Assembly (NCBI GenBank): GCA_022843045.1
Contig: JALHOJ010000026.1
Location: 1-45,350 of the forward strand
Reading direction: 5' to 3'
Source: Phycisphaerales bacterium
GTDB lineage: Bacteria > Planctomycetota > Phycisphaerae > Phycisphaerales > UBA1924
Length of the DNA: 45,350 nt
Shown here: positions 7,462 to 15,684 of the stretch, in pieces
Layout of the letters: each line of letters begins with the position of its first letter
Numbering within the stretch: the stretch's first letter is position 1
Program-made: the position numbers and the translations under genes
The notes under the pieces: generated by a model
Told to the model about the DNA's origin: nothing
The model's input: the letters and a program-made list of their open reading frames with translations, nothing else
The model's database searches: none

Positions 7462-8609
7462 GCACGCGCCGCGACCGACGCCGCTCCGCTGCTACTTGCA
7501 CCGCCGGTACCACCCTTGCCGGCGATCAACGCGGTGACGTCGGCAAGCTTCTCGGTCATCGCAAGTCGCACGACCAACGCGTCGTACAACGCGCGCGGCA
7601 CGCTGGAGTTCTTCGCCGCCTTCTGTACGTTCTCGCACAGGGCGATCATGTGCACCAGGCCCGCAGCGTCAAACCGCTGGGCGCGGGTGACTTCGTCCTT
7701 GCGGGCGTCGTCGGAGAGTTCGACCAGGCGGGTGGTGGGCCCGCATGCGGCGAGGATCATGAGATCGCGCAGGCGCAGCAGCATTGCTTCGATCACCTGA
7801 TCGATCGAGGTGCCCTTGGCGAGCAGGTCGCTGGCATAGCCCAGGGCCTTGCCCGGATCGCCGTCGGCGAGAGAGTCAATCAGTGAACTCATGACGGCCC
7901 GATCGGGCAGGCCCATGAGTTCTTCGAGCAGCTTAAGGGTGAGCTTTTTCTCGCCCGTGGCGGTCAGGCGTTCCAGCACCGTCAGCGCATCGCGCATCGA
8001 GCCGTTGCCGAGCACCGCAACCTGATGGATCAGTTCGGGCTCGGCGTTGTACTTCTCCTGCTTGATCACGTCTGCAAGATGCCCGGCAATCTGCGCGACT
8101 GGAATGTTGCGGAAGTCAAAGCGCTGGCAGCGGCTTTGGATCGTGGGCAGCACCTTGTGCGGATCGGTGGTGCAGAGAATGAACTTGACGTGCTCGGGCG
8201 GCTCTTCCATCGTCTTGAGCAGCGCGTTGAACGCCGCGTTGCTCAGCATGTGCACTTCGTCGATGATGTAGACCTTGTACTTGCCTCGCAGGGGGCGGTA
8301 CATGCTGTTGGCGATCATCTCGCGGGCGTTGTCGACGCCCGTGTTGCTCGCCGCGTCGATCTCGATGACGTCAGTGTCCTGCCCCGCCATGATGGCCTTG
8401 TCGACTTCGGCTGAGCCGCCGTTCAACGCCTTGGCGAAGAGGCGGGCCATGGTGGTCTTGCCGACTCCTCGGGTGCCACAGAAGAGGTAGGCGTGGGCGA
8501 CGCGGTTGGTGTTGATGGCGTTTTGCAGGGTGCGGGCGATGGCCTCCTGGCCGATCACCTGATCGAATTCCTGCGAGCGGTAGCGACGGGCGAGGACGGT
8601 GTAGGACAT
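7437..8609 (-). CDS. dnaX: DNA polymerase III subunit gamma (dnaX 0-frame product)
   Basis: A 390-aa clamp-loader AAA+ ATPase. Walker A GTRGVGKTT is at residues 45-53, Walker B in VYIIDEVHML, sensor 1 in LCTTD, the Arg-finger SRC motif in IQSRCQRFDF, and the domain III helices follow. ATG at 8609 (MSYTVLARRYRSQEFDQVIG) is the canonical DnaX start. The 0-frame stops right after SAAKKR at an A7 run, so this is the gamma-like form. Oddity: the Cys4 zinc module normally after Walker A (C-x8-C-x2-C-x2-C in E. coli) is missing; only about 25 residues (KALNGGSAEVDKAIMAGQD) join the ATPase halves. It is divergent from tRNA-Leu. Confidence 0.93.
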   Translation of the reverse strand: MSYTVLARRYRSQEFDQVIGQEAIARTLQNAINTNRVAHAYLFCGTRGVGKTTMARLFAKALNGGSAEVDKAIMAGQDTDVIEIDAASNTGVDNAREMIANSMYRPLRGKYKVYIIDEVHMLSNAAFNALLKTMEEPPEHVKFILCTTDPHKVLPTIQSRCQRFDFRNIPVAQIAGHLADVIKQEKYNAEPELIHQVAVLGNGSMRDALTVLERLTATGEKKLTLKLLEELMGLPDRAVMSSLIDSLADGDPGKALGYASDLLAKGTSIDQVIEAMLLRLRDLMILAACGPTTRLVELSDDARKDEVTRAQRFDAAGLVHMIALCENVQKAAKNSSVPRALYDALVVRLAMTEKLADVTALIAGKGGTGGASSSGAASVAARAESAAKKR

Positions 8610-8637
8610 GGGGGAGGGTAGGAAAACGATAAAACGC

Positions 8638-8756
8638 CAAAGCGAAAAGCGAGAATTCGGAGCGAGAGTTCAGGGAGGTTCGGGCTGGCGGCCACCCCAA
8701 AAACTTCCGAACCGGAACTTTGTCGCTTTTCGCTTTGCTGCTTTTCGCTTTCTCCC
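8638..8756. repeat. Word-type palindromic element (aaagcgaaaagcg)
   Basis: caaagcgaaaagcg (8638-8651) and cgcttttcgctttg (8724-8737) are a perfect 14-bp inverted repeat. The right arm continues with a second cttttcgcttt copy. It occupies the divergent spacer between dnaX and tRNA-Leu. Confidence 0.6.
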
Positions 8757-8777
8757 GGCGTATCATCCTCTCCTGCC

Positions 8778-8861
8778 GCGGTCGTGGCGAAATTGGCAGA
8801 CGCGCTAGTTTCAGGTACTAGTGGTAGCAATACCTTGGAGGTTCAAGTCCTCTCGACCGCA
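8778..8861 (+). tRNA. tRNA-Leu (anticodon CAG)
   Basis: The acceptor arm gcggtcg (8778-8784) pairs with cgaccgc (8854-8860), with A73 as discriminator. The D-arm contains gcgaaattggcagacgc. The anticodon stem ctagt/actag encloses loop ttcaggt, giving CAG. A variable arm (tggtagcaatacct) typical of class II tRNAs and a T-arm ggaggttcaagtcctct follow. CCA is not encoded. A possible -10 (tatcat, 8761-8766) precedes it. It reads CUG, a dominant Leu codon in this GC-rich DNA. Confidence 0.95.
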
Positions 8862-8884
8862 CTTTGTTGATCCACAGTTGGTGA

Positions 8885-8921
8885 GCGGCCCCTTCCGAAT
8901 GGGAGGGGTCGCGGTGTTTTT
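8885..8921 (+). terminator. Intrinsic terminator after tRNA-Leu
   Basis: gcggccccttcc pairs with gggaggggtcgc (one G-U, one mismatch) around gaat, followed by ggtgttttt. This makes the tRNA an independent transcription unit ending before the gene at 8998. Confidence 0.75.
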
Positions 8922-8997
8922 GGGGAGGGAAAGCCGGGCGGGGGATCGGTGCCAGGGATCGGAGACGGCGGATTGGGGATTTGGGTATCCTGTAGGC

Positions 8998-9483
8998 ATG
9001 GCCGTCGACGTCAAACGCGTTTTGCTCCGACCCCTTTCCTTCTCCACTGTCGATCAAGCCATGGCCGAGATCGAGCGGGTCGCCGCGGCCGCCCTCGCTG
9101 GCAAGGCCACGTGCAAAGGCAACTGGGAAGTCGGCCAGATTTTCGGGCACCTCGCGCACTGGATTCAATGGGGCTTTGACGGCTCGCCCGTGCATCCGCC
9201 GTGGTTTGTGCGGTTGCTCGGGCCGCTCATGAAGCGCAAAGTGCTGAACGGAAAGTCGCCGCAGGGATTCCGGCTGCCTGGCGCGGCGGAGGGGACGTAT
9301 GGGGTGGAGAAGCTGAGCGTGGAAGAAGGCCTGCGAAGGTGCCGAGAGCAGTTCGCGCGGCTGAAGGCTGGAGCGCCCGCGATTCCGAATGAGGTCTTCG
9401 GGCGGATGACGCACGAGGAGTGGATCAAGTTGCATCTGCGGCATGCGGAGGGGCACTTGGGGTATGTGGAGGTGGGCGAGTAG
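8998..9483 (+). CDS. DUF1569 / DinB-like four-helix protein
   Basis: A 161-aa protein of the DUF1569 type. KGNWEVGQIFGHLAHWIQWGFDG (about 39-61) and MTHEEWIKLHLRHAEGHLGYVE near the C-terminus supply His residues spaced as in DinB/YfiT-like metal-binding four-helix bundles. Function of DUF1569 is unknown; relation to thiol-dependent metalloenzymes is a fold-level inference. Start: ATG at 8998 (MAVDVKRVLL). An in-frame upstream extension would overlap the tRNA and its terminator, so I reject it. No SD is obvious. The next gene begins 56 nt downstream after a small tandem word repeat. Confidence 0.75.
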   Translation: MAVDVKRVLLRPLSFSTVDQAMAEIERVAAAALAGKATCKGNWEVGQIFGHLAHWIQWGFDGSPVHPPWFVRLLGPLMKRKVLNGKSPQGFRLPGAAEGTYGVEKLSVEEGLRRCREQFARLKAGAPAIPNEVFGRMTHEEWIKLHLRHAEGHLGYVEVGE

Positions 9484-9514
9484 GCATTGGGGGCTGGGCA
9501 TTGGGCATTGGGGC
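9483..9514. repeat. Short tandem word repeat (gggcattgg)
   Basis: ggcattggg recurs three times in 32 nt right after the DUF1569 stop. It looks like one arm of the word-type elements seen elsewhere in the window; no complementary arm is nearby. Confidence 0.45.
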
Positions 9515-9539
9515 GTGAGTACTGCGGGAAGGATGCGCG

Positions 9540-10508
9540 ATGGGGCGGGGCGAGCAGCAATGTGCGTGTCCGAGGTGCGGGTATGACCTGCAAGGCCAGG
9601 TCGCGACGTGGCATCCTGGGTTTCGCGAGGAGGAGCCGTGTGCGGGGGGCGAGGGAGCGAAGTGTCCGCTGACGGGGACGTGCAGTGAGTGCGGGCTCAC
9701 GATGGAATGGGCGGACGTGCTGGGCAGAGTGCGCCAAGTGACGCGGCTGTTTGAAGTTGACAACAAGCAGTTGGTTCGAGCGTTTGGGTGGACGTGGCTG
9801 TGGTCGTTGCTGTGCTGGCCGTTGTGGAAGCGGTTGGAGCTTCATCATGCGATTCGTGGCGACAGGTTGACCGCGTTTGCGTGCATGACTCTGATCGGCT
9901 GGTACTTCGCCGTCGCAGGGCCGTGGTTTGTGGTTGACAACGCGTCCATGCTCGAGGCCATGGTGCTTCACGGCAGCCTCTCGGGACCGCCATGGCAGAT
10001 GCCCGGGTCGTATGTCTGGACGTTCGAGCCGTTCGTGCCGCTGGGCTTGCTGGTGAGAGCGGATTGGGGAGATCCGCTCGTAAAACCTGAGTGGATCGTG
10101 CCAGTCGTGCTCCACTGGATGATGATGCCGCTCACATTCTTGCTCTTGCCGCAGTCCCTCCAGCGGGCGAAGGTCCGAAAGGCGCATCTGGTCCGGGCAG
10201 GCGTGTACGCAGTCTCCTGGTTGTGGCTTGCATTCCACTTGCCTTTCCTGTGCTTGCTCATCGGAGAATTGGTGGGGAGCTTGATGTGGCAGTACCTAGG
10301 CGCGGTTCTGTTTGGGTTCCAGGGTCAAGTCTGGGTGCTCGCGATGGTGTTTGCGTTGGTCTGGTGGAGCGTGGTAACGGGTCGATATCTGCGTCTGCCT
10401 AGGCCCTGGCTTGTGGGGCTCGTTCTGTCGGTGCTCTCGGTGCTACTCACGTGTTTGATCATCTTCGTGTGCGGCGGCGGCCCCACATACGTCATGGACA
10501 CGATTTGA
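9540..10508 (+). CDS. Zinc-ribbon multi-pass membrane protein, unknown function
   Basis: A 322-aa protein. The N-terminus has two Cys pairs in a ribbon (CACPRCGYDLQG at about 8-19 and GTCSECGLTMEW at about 46-57), likely one zinc site. The rest is hydrophobic, with about six TM segments (for example LTAFACMTLIGWYFAVAGPWF, IVPVVLHWMMMPLTFLLL, WLWLAFHLPFLCLLIGELVG, WVLAMVFALVWWSVV, LVGLVLSVLSVLLTCLIIFV). CPxCGYDLxG ribbons before membrane regions are common in planctomycetes, where most are uncharacterised. Start ATG 9540 places the ribbon at the extreme N-terminus. It ends 42 nt before glyA and may be co-transcribed with it. Confidence 0.7.
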   Translation: MGRGEQQCACPRCGYDLQGQVATWHPGFREEEPCAGGEGAKCPLTGTCSECGLTMEWADVLGRVRQVTRLFEVDNKQLVRAFGWTWLWSLLCWPLWKRLELHHAIRGDRLTAFACMTLIGWYFAVAGPWFVVDNASMLEAMVLHGSLSGPPWQMPGSYVWTFEPFVPLGLLVRADWGDPLVKPEWIVPVVLHWMMMPLTFLLLPQSLQRAKVRKAHLVRAGVYAVSWLWLAFHLPFLCLLIGELVGSLMWQYLGAVLFGFQGQVWVLAMVFALVWWSVVTGRYLRLPRPWLVGLVLSVLSVLLTCLIIFVCGGGPTYVMDTI

Positions 10509-10550
10509 AGTCGCCCGCCGGCCTGCGCCGCTCGGCTCTTATCATGCCCC

Positions 10551-11873
10551 ATGGCCCACGACCCCATCACTTCCGGAACCCTCGCCGAGCTTGCCAAGTT
10601 TGACCCCGCCATTGGCGAACTGGTCGCGAAGGAAGCCCAGCGGCAGGCGACCACGATCGAGCTCATCGCCAGCGAAAACCACGTTTCCGCGCCGGTCATG
10701 CATGCGATGGGGACGTGCCTCACGAACAAGTACGCCGAGGGGTATCCGGGGGCGCGGTATTACGGCGGGTGCGTGTTTCATGATGACGTTGAGCGGATCG
10801 CCATCGAGCGGGCGTGTAAGCTGTTCAACTGCAAGTTCGCGAATGTGCAGCCGCACTCGGGCGCGACGGCGAATCAGGCGTTGTTCTTTGCGTTGCTGTC
10901 GCCCGGCGATGTGTTCGCGAGCCTCGTGCTCGCCGACGGCGGGCACCTGACGCACGGGCTCAAGGTCAACATGTCCGGCAAGTGGTTCCAGCCGGTGCAC
11001 TACCCGTTGGTCTACGACAAAGCCAAGCCCAACTTCGAGCACATCGACTACGACGCGGTCGAGCGCGTGTGCCTCGAGGCCAAGCAGCAGCACGGCGACA
11101 AGTTCAAGCTCATCATGTGCGGATATTCCGCGTATCCGCGCGTGATCGACTTCGCTCGCTTCCGCGCGATCGCGGACAAGTGCGGCGTGCTGCTGCACGC
11201 AGACATCGCGCACATCGCGGGGCTCGTCGCCAGCGGCGTGCACCCCTCGCCCTTCCCCCACTGCCATGTCGTCACGACCACGACGCACAAGACCCTGCGC
11301 GGCCCCCGCGGCGGGCTGTTCCTGACCAACGACGAAGACCTCGCGAAGAAGTACGACCGTTCACTCTTCCCGGGCATCCAGGGCGGGCCGCTCATGCACG
11401 TGATCGCCGCGAAGGCGATCGCGTTTGGCGAAGCACTGAAGCCCGAGTTCAAGACCTATTCACAGCAAGTGGTGAAGAACGCCCAGGCCCTCGCGGCGGC
11501 CCTCTCGCAGCGCGGCTTCCGCATCACCAGCGGCGGCACCGACAACCACCTCATGCTCGTCGATCTCCGCGGCAAGAGCACCGACCTGATCGGGGCCGAC
11601 GCCGAGAAGTGGCTGGAGATGGCGGGCCTCATCTGCAACAAGAACGGCGTGCCGCAGGACCCGCGTCCGCCCAAGCAGACCAGCGGCATCCGCCTGGGCA
11701 CGCCCGCGACGACGACGCGCGGGTTCAAGGAAGAGCAGATGCACGCCATCGCCGGCTTCATCGACCGCGTGCTCACCGCAGGGCTTCGCGGGCCGGAGGC
11801 GCTTGCGACGGAAGCGGCGAAGGTGCGTGAGGAAGTGCGCGCGTTGTGCGAGAAGTACCCGTTGCCGGCGTGA
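10551..11873 (+). CDS. glyA: Serine hydroxymethyltransferase
   Basis: A 440-aa PLP enzyme interconverting serine and glycine with tetrahydrofolate, the main one-carbon source. Conserved blocks: [12 protein letters not shown] (35-46), [16 protein letters not shown] (58-73), [12 protein letters not shown] (218-229, with Asp218 and His221 near PLP), and the PLP-lysine segment [14 protein letters not shown] with Lys247. The C-terminal [14 protein letters not shown] block is intact. Length is slightly above the usual 415-430. Start ATG 10551 ([11 protein letters not shown]); no clear SD. No glycine or THF riboswitch is visible in the 42-nt upstream gap. Confidence 0.95.
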   Translation: MAHDPITSGTLAELAKFDPAIGELVAKEAQRQATTIELIASENHVSAPVMHAMGTCLTNKYAEGYPGARYYGGCVFHDDVERIAIERACKLFNCKFANVQPHSGATANQALFFALLSPGDVFASLVLADGGHLTHGLKVNMSGKWFQPVHYPLVYDKAKPNFEHIDYDAVERVCLEAKQQHGDKFKLIMCGYSAYPRVIDFARFRAIADKCGVLLHADIAHIAGLVASGVHPSPFPHCHVVTTTTHKTLRGPRGGLFLTNDEDLAKKYDRSLFPGIQGGPLMHVIAAKAIAFGEALKPEFKTYSQQVVKNAQALAAALSQRGFRITSGGTDNHLMLVDLRGKSTDLIGADAEKWLEMAGLICNKNGVPQDPRPPKQTSGIRLGTPATTTRGFKEEQMHAIAGFIDRVLTAGLRGPEALATEAAKVREEVRALCEKYPLPA

Positions 11874-11886
11874 TCTCAGAAAACTG

Positions 11887-11963
11887 GCCCCATGCGCAAG
11901 CGTGTGCGAACACACGCCGTGCGAGTCGCCCGATTGGCGTGCGCCCACGCTTGCCCGTGGGGC
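11887..11963. repeat. Large imperfect palindrome between convergent genes
   Basis: gccccatgcgcaagcgtg (11887-11904) and cacgcttgcccgtggggc (11946-11963) pair at 16 of 18 positions. The interior adds gtgtg-cgaa-cacac and ggcg-tgcgcc hairpins. No U tract follows. Similar text (cccacgcgcaagcccgggt) recurs at the window end. It could act as a bidirectional 3' structure for glyA and the prepilin-like gene. Confidence 0.55.
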
Positions 11964-11989
11964 TTGTTGGTCGCTGGTTGGATCGGTCG

Positions 11990-12910
11990 CTACTGGGGCT
12001 GATTCAGGAAGCCATAGCGATTGGCGGCGGGAGGGCGGGGGCGGCCGTCGGCGTCTCCCACGGCGAACCAGCGGTTGCCGGAGGGGGTGTTGGAGGCGAA
12101 CATCAGCTTCGCGCTCCAATCCTTGTTGACGGTTTCGCGGTTTTCGTCGCCGTCGTTTGGGGCTTTGAAGAGCTCAGCGGATCCGTCGACATAGTTCACG
12201 TGGCCGCCTTTTTCGTGACGGGTGGTGACTTGGTCGAGGTTGCCGAAGCGGCCGTCGCGGAAGCTCTGGTTGTACCAGCGCGTGCTCTCCTCAAAGAAAA
12301 GAGGGATGTGGCGCATGCGCACCATCGTGTCGTTGAAGGGGATGCTGTAGGTGTTGACGGCGGTGCTGCCGGGCGGGAGGTAGACGATGTTCGTCGTTGA
12401 ACTGAGTCGCGTGCCTTCGACTTCGTCGAGCATGGTGTAATCAAACTGCACGCCAAGGTCCACGCCCCAGAGGTTCCAGGCGACCTGACCATCACCGCGT
12501 CGACGCTTGTTGGTCGGGCAGTTGACGATTTCATGAGCGTCGGACACGTACTGGAACAGAAAGCCGGGCCGACGGACGCCGTTGGTGTTGATCATCGCCC
12601 AGAGGCCGATGTTCTCGCCGCCGGGGTCGGTGTTGGGCAGCAGCGGACCGTTCGGCCAAGAGGACCGCCACTGAATGGGCCAGATCTGCTCCTTGAAGTC
12701 CATGGCATAACTGACGGCTGCCTGGGCCATCTGTTTGCTGTTGACCAGACACTTCACCGTGCGACCCGTGTCGCGTGCTTTGGCCATGCTGGGGAGCAAC
12801 AGCCCGATCAGGACTGCGATCACGCCGATCACGACGAGCAGTTCGATCAGCGTGAAGCCCTTGCGGCGGGGAGCACGAACGCAACACGAAAATGGTGTCA
12901 GCTTTGCCAT
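11990..12910 (-). CDS. Prepilin-type N-terminal cleavage/methylation protein 1
   Basis: A 306-aa type II pseudopilin-like protein. A positively charged leader ending RRKG is cleaved before FTLIELLVVIGVIAVLIGLLLPSMAKARD, the hydrophobic helix with Glu at +5. After the helix comes VKCLVNSKQMAQAAVSYAMDF, a planctomycete-type segment. The C-terminus has GGHVNYVDGSAELFKAP, the H-x-DG element of this large family. These proteins are exported and processed by a prepilin peptidase; most are orphan surface proteins of unknown role. Start: ATG 12910 (MAKLTPFSCCVR); ATG 12922 is also in frame. The 312-nt divergent spacer upstream (12911-13222) holds GC-rich inverted pairs (gcccggg...cccgggc near 13029-13050) and no gene I can support. 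Confidence 0.8.
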   Translation of the reverse strand: MAKLTPFSCCVRAPRRKGFTLIELLVVIGVIAVLIGLLLPSMAKARDTGRTVKCLVNSKQMAQAAVSYAMDFKEQIWPIQWRSSWPNGPLLPNTDPGGENIGLWAMINTNGVRRPGFLFQYVSDAHEIVNCPTNKRRRGDGQVAWNLWGVDLGVQFDYTMLDEVEGTRLSSTTNIVYLPPGSTAVNTYSIPFNDTMVRMRHIPLFFEESTRWYNQSFRDGRFGNLDQVTTRHEKGGHVNYVDGSAELFKAPNDGDENRETVNKDWSAKLMFASNTPSGNRWFAVGDADGRPRPPAANRYGFLNQPQ

Positions 12911-13222
12911 GCGAGAAGGCATCCAAACAGGACAAGAACTCGTCAGCGTTGGACACCCCTGCCCACGCTGACCTGAAAACAGACGCCCGGACCGAATGCC
13001 AGGCGACCCCACACAAGACCCGGAACGCCCGGGGCACGAGAAGCCCGGGCCGCACGCTCGCTGTCAATCTACTCGAAATCGCACGTTTGCACAAGGGGCT
13101 GGATGCCATTTCCTCAGAGAAGCGTGATTTTGGGAAGAATGATCGCGGCATTTTGGCCCTTTGGGCCCATGGATTATGCGGGGTAAGGCGGGAATTGCGT
13201 GGGTCGTACAATCCCCTGCCCA

Positions 13223-14656
13223 ATGGATCACGCCGACCCGACATCCGCTCGCACCTCGGTCGCCAAGACCATCCCCAGCCCGCTGGGCATCTCCTGCCAA
13301 GGGTTTGTAGACGCGGCGGGGCGTGGGCTGGTGTACGTTGCCCCGGATGGCGTGCGGACGGGGGGCGAGGCGGGGGCGCTGGAAACGTACCGGGCGTTCT
13401 ATCGGGAAGGGCCGGCGGCGCTGGGGCGGATTGAAGTGCGGGAGGGGTTTCTCGCGCCCTGGCTGGCGGCGGAGCAACTGCACGCGTCGCTGGGTGTGCC
13501 GGAAGTGGTGCGGGTGCTGCGCGAGCCGTCGCCCGAGGGCGTGGTGATCAAGTTCCTCTCGCGGATTCCAGCGGTCGCTCGGGGGATGGATGGAGACGGT
13601 CGAGAAGTCACGACCGCGCCGAGCGCAGCGGGGATTTCGCAGCAACTGGCACATCTCGAAATCGAGAGCGTGCTGATTCCGATGATCGGCTCCAACGGCG
13701 TCGCCAAGTACACGCTGTGCGTGAGCAGCCAGGTGGGCTGCGCGATGGGCTGCACATTCTGCGAGACGGCCCAGATGGGACTGATCCGATCGCTGCTGCC
13801 GAGTGAGATTGTGGGGCAGTGGTATGTGGCCAAGCACCTTTTGAGTAGAGACGAAGAGACGCACAGACGCAATGACGAAGTGAAAGGCGAAGAGACGACC
13901 TCCCCCACTTCGTCTCCCCGTCTCTCCGTCTCTTCTACTCTCCCCATCACCAACATCGTCTTCATGGGCATGGGCGAACCCATGGACAACCTGCCCAACG
14001 TGATCGCGGCGGTGGGCGTGCTCAAGGACACCAACGCGTGCGGGATGGCGGTGAGTCGGATCACGATTTCGACAGTTGGGCGTGTCGATGGCATCCGCAC
14101 GCTCGCCGAAAAGATTCGCGAGCCAGGGTGGCATCGGCTGGGGATCGCTCTGTCGCTCAACGCACCCAACGACGCGGCACGTTCCAAGATCATGCCGGTC
14201 AATCGCAGGTACAACCTCGAGGCGGTGCGGAGCGCGCTGCTGGACTGGCCCGAGTACGCGGGGAACAAGATTTGCGTCGAGTATGTGCTGATCCCGGGCG
14301 AGAACGACACCCGCCAGCACGCCCGCGAGATCGCCGAGTTCATCGCCCCCTTCGGCCTGCACAAGACCGCCACGAGCGAACCAAGCAACGGCAGCGTGCG
14401 GGCGGTGCTGAACCTGATCCCATACAACCCGCGCCGCGAAAGCCCCTGGCCCGCGCCCACCGAAGAGCAGATCGAGCAGTTCATGGGGTGGCTGGAAGAA
14501 GAGGGAGTCTTCGTCAAACGCCGGCGGACCAAGGGCCGGCGGATGATGGGGGCCTGCGGGCAACTGGGCACCGAGCAGATCAGGCGGCGGCAGTTGGTGA
14601 CGCCCACGGTGAGCGTTTCGCGCGAGGCGGGCGCCGCTACGCTTCCGCGTGGCTGA
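13223..14656 (+). CDS. rlmN: RlmN-family radical SAM rRNA (adenine-C2) methyltransferase
   Basis: A 477-aa enzyme expected to methylate C2 of 23S rRNA A2503 (and possibly tRNA A37) in the cytoplasm. The radical SAM cluster motif CAMGCTFC has Cys at about 173, 177 and 180; the preceding TLCVSSQVG carries the Cys (about 166) matching E. coli Cys118. MGMGEPMDN is the GGE-like SAM motif, and the methyl-carrier Cys is in MMGACGQL (about 445). Length exceeds typical RlmN (350-390 aa), partly from about 32 residues (208-239, rich in E, R, T, S, P) encoded by an inverted repeat at 13844-13939. ATG 13223 chosen; GTG 13199 possible. The stop overlaps the next gene's start. RlmN versus another Cfr/RlmN subfamily cannot be settled by eye. 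Confidence 0.85.
   Translation: MDHADPTSARTSVAKTIPSPLGISCQGFVDAAGRGLVYVAPDGVRTGGEAGALETYRAFYREGPAALGRIEVREGFLAPWLAAEQLHASLGVPEVVRVLREPSPEGVVIKFLSRIPAVARGMDGDGREVTTAPSAAGISQQLAHLEIESVLIPMIGSNGVAKYTLCVSSQVGCAMGCTFCETAQMGLIRSLLPSEIVGQWYVAKHLLSRDEETHRRNDEVKGEETTSPTSSPRLSVSSTLPITNIVFMGMGEPMDNLPNVIAAVGVLKDTNACGMAVSRITISTVGRVDGIRTLAEKIREPGWHRLGIALSLNAPNDAARSKIMPVNRRYNLEAVRSALLDWPEYAGNKICVEYVLIPGENDTRQHAREIAEFIAPFGLHKTATSEPSNGSVRAVLNLIPYNPRRESPWPAPTEEQIEQFMGWLEEEGVFVKRRRTKGRRMMGACGQLGTEQIRRRQLVTPTVSVSREAGAATLPRG
13844..13939. repeat. Palindromic element inside the rlmN-like coding sequence
   Basis: Left arm 13844-13882 (agtagagacgaagagacg...acgaagtg) is the imperfect reverse complement of right arm 13906-13939 (cacttcgtctccccgtctct...cttctact), with a 23-nt spacer. 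The word gagacg recurs in the left arm and cgtctc in the right. The 96 nt equal 32 codons and keep the frame open. The insert falls in the variable loop before PITNIVFMGMGEP, where E. coli RlmN has about 15 residues. Confidence 0.8.
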
Positions 14657-15674
14657 TTCCGACGCGCCCAACACCTCCCGCGAGTCTCTCCCCGAAGTCG
14701 ATGCCCAGCTGTACCTGCATCCGCAGACGCTCGCGCGGCTGTCTTCCTTTGAACTCCGCGCCAAGATGATCGTCGAGGGCTTTTCGAGCGGCCAGCATCG
14801 TTCGCCCTATCAAGGCCTTTCCGTCGAGTTCGCACAGCATCGTCCGTATGTCGCGGGCGATGACCTGCGCCACCTGGACTGGAAAGTCTTCGGCCGCACC
14901 GATCGCCTGCACCTCAAGCAGCACCAGCAGGAAACCAACTTCGACCTGATCATCCTGGTCGACAGTTCGGGCAGCATGAGCTATGGCAGTCGCTCGTTCG
15001 AAGAAGCCAGCGGCGAGGGCGTGACCAAGTCCGCCGACGGGCGGTCGCACTGGAGCAAGTTTGACCACGCCACGGCGCTCGCCGCGGCGCTGGCGTACAT
15101 CACGCTGCGCCAGTCAGATCGGGTGGGGCTGGTGGTGTTTGCCGACGAGGTACGGGCGTCGCTCAAGCGCAGCAGCAGCCAGGGGACGTGGCGGCAGATC
15201 GTGGGCGCGCTGTCGCTGCATCCGGTGGACGTCACGAATCGCAATCGCAAGACCGACCTGCTTCGCGCGACCGATCAGGCCCTCGCGAAGATGACGAATC
15301 GCTCGCTCGTGGCGATCATCAGCGACTTTTTCATGGGCGCAGAGCAAGTGCGTGATGCGCTGGCGCGCCTGCGCTTCAAAGGCCATGACGCGATGCTGTT
15401 CCAGGTGCTGGATCAGCAGGAGGAGCAGTTCTCGTTTGTCGACGCCGCGCCGTTTGAGGGACTGGAGGGCGAAGCCGCGGTGCGGATCGATCCTCGCGCG
15501 CTGCGAGAGGCGTACCTGAAGATCGCGCGCGAGCAGATCGCGGCGATCGAGAAGGCCGCGAGAGGGTTCGGCTACGACTACCAGAAGCTCAGCACGCACG
15601 ATTGGCTGGGGCCGCCTCTGGCGGAGTTTGTGGCGCGGCGCAATGCGATGATTCGGCGGAGCAAGAGCGGGTAA
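14649..15674 (+). CDS. DUF58 (VWA-like) domain protein
   Basis: A 341-aa cytoplasmic protein. DUF58 signature YVAGDDLRHLDWKVFGRTDRLHLKQ is near residues 70-95, followed by a von Willebrand A-like domain with MIDAS-type DSSGSMS (about 108) and a distal TDLLRA...ISDFFMG stretch. Known: DUF58 proteins are usually encoded beside MoxR AAA+ ATPases and are thought to act as chaperone or adaptor partners. No MoxR gene is seen here. The GTG start at 14649 lies inside GTGGCTGA, overlapping the rlmN-like stop by 8 nt, so translation is probably coupled. It ends 10 nt from the convergent desulfurase gene. Confidence 0.87.
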   Translation: MADSDAPNTSRESLPEVDAQLYLHPQTLARLSSFELRAKMIVEGFSSGQHRSPYQGLSVEFAQHRPYVAGDDLRHLDWKVFGRTDRLHLKQHQQETNFDLIILVDSSGSMSYGSRSFEEASGEGVTKSADGRSHWSKFDHATALAAALAYITLRQSDRVGLVVFADEVRASLKRSSSQGTWRQIVGALSLHPVDVTNRNRKTDLLRATDQALAKMTNRSLVAIISDFFMGAEQVRDALARLRFKGHDAMLFQVLDQQEEQFSFVDAAPFEGLEGEAAVRIDPRALREAYLKIAREQIAAIEKAARGFGYDYQKLSTHDWLGPPLAEFVARRNAMIRRSKSG

Positions 15675-15684
15675 GCACTCGCGG

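Noticed and set aside
10509..10550. Possible glycine or folate riboswitch ahead of glyA
   Set aside because: The gap is only 42 nt and contains no aptamer-like conserved elements.
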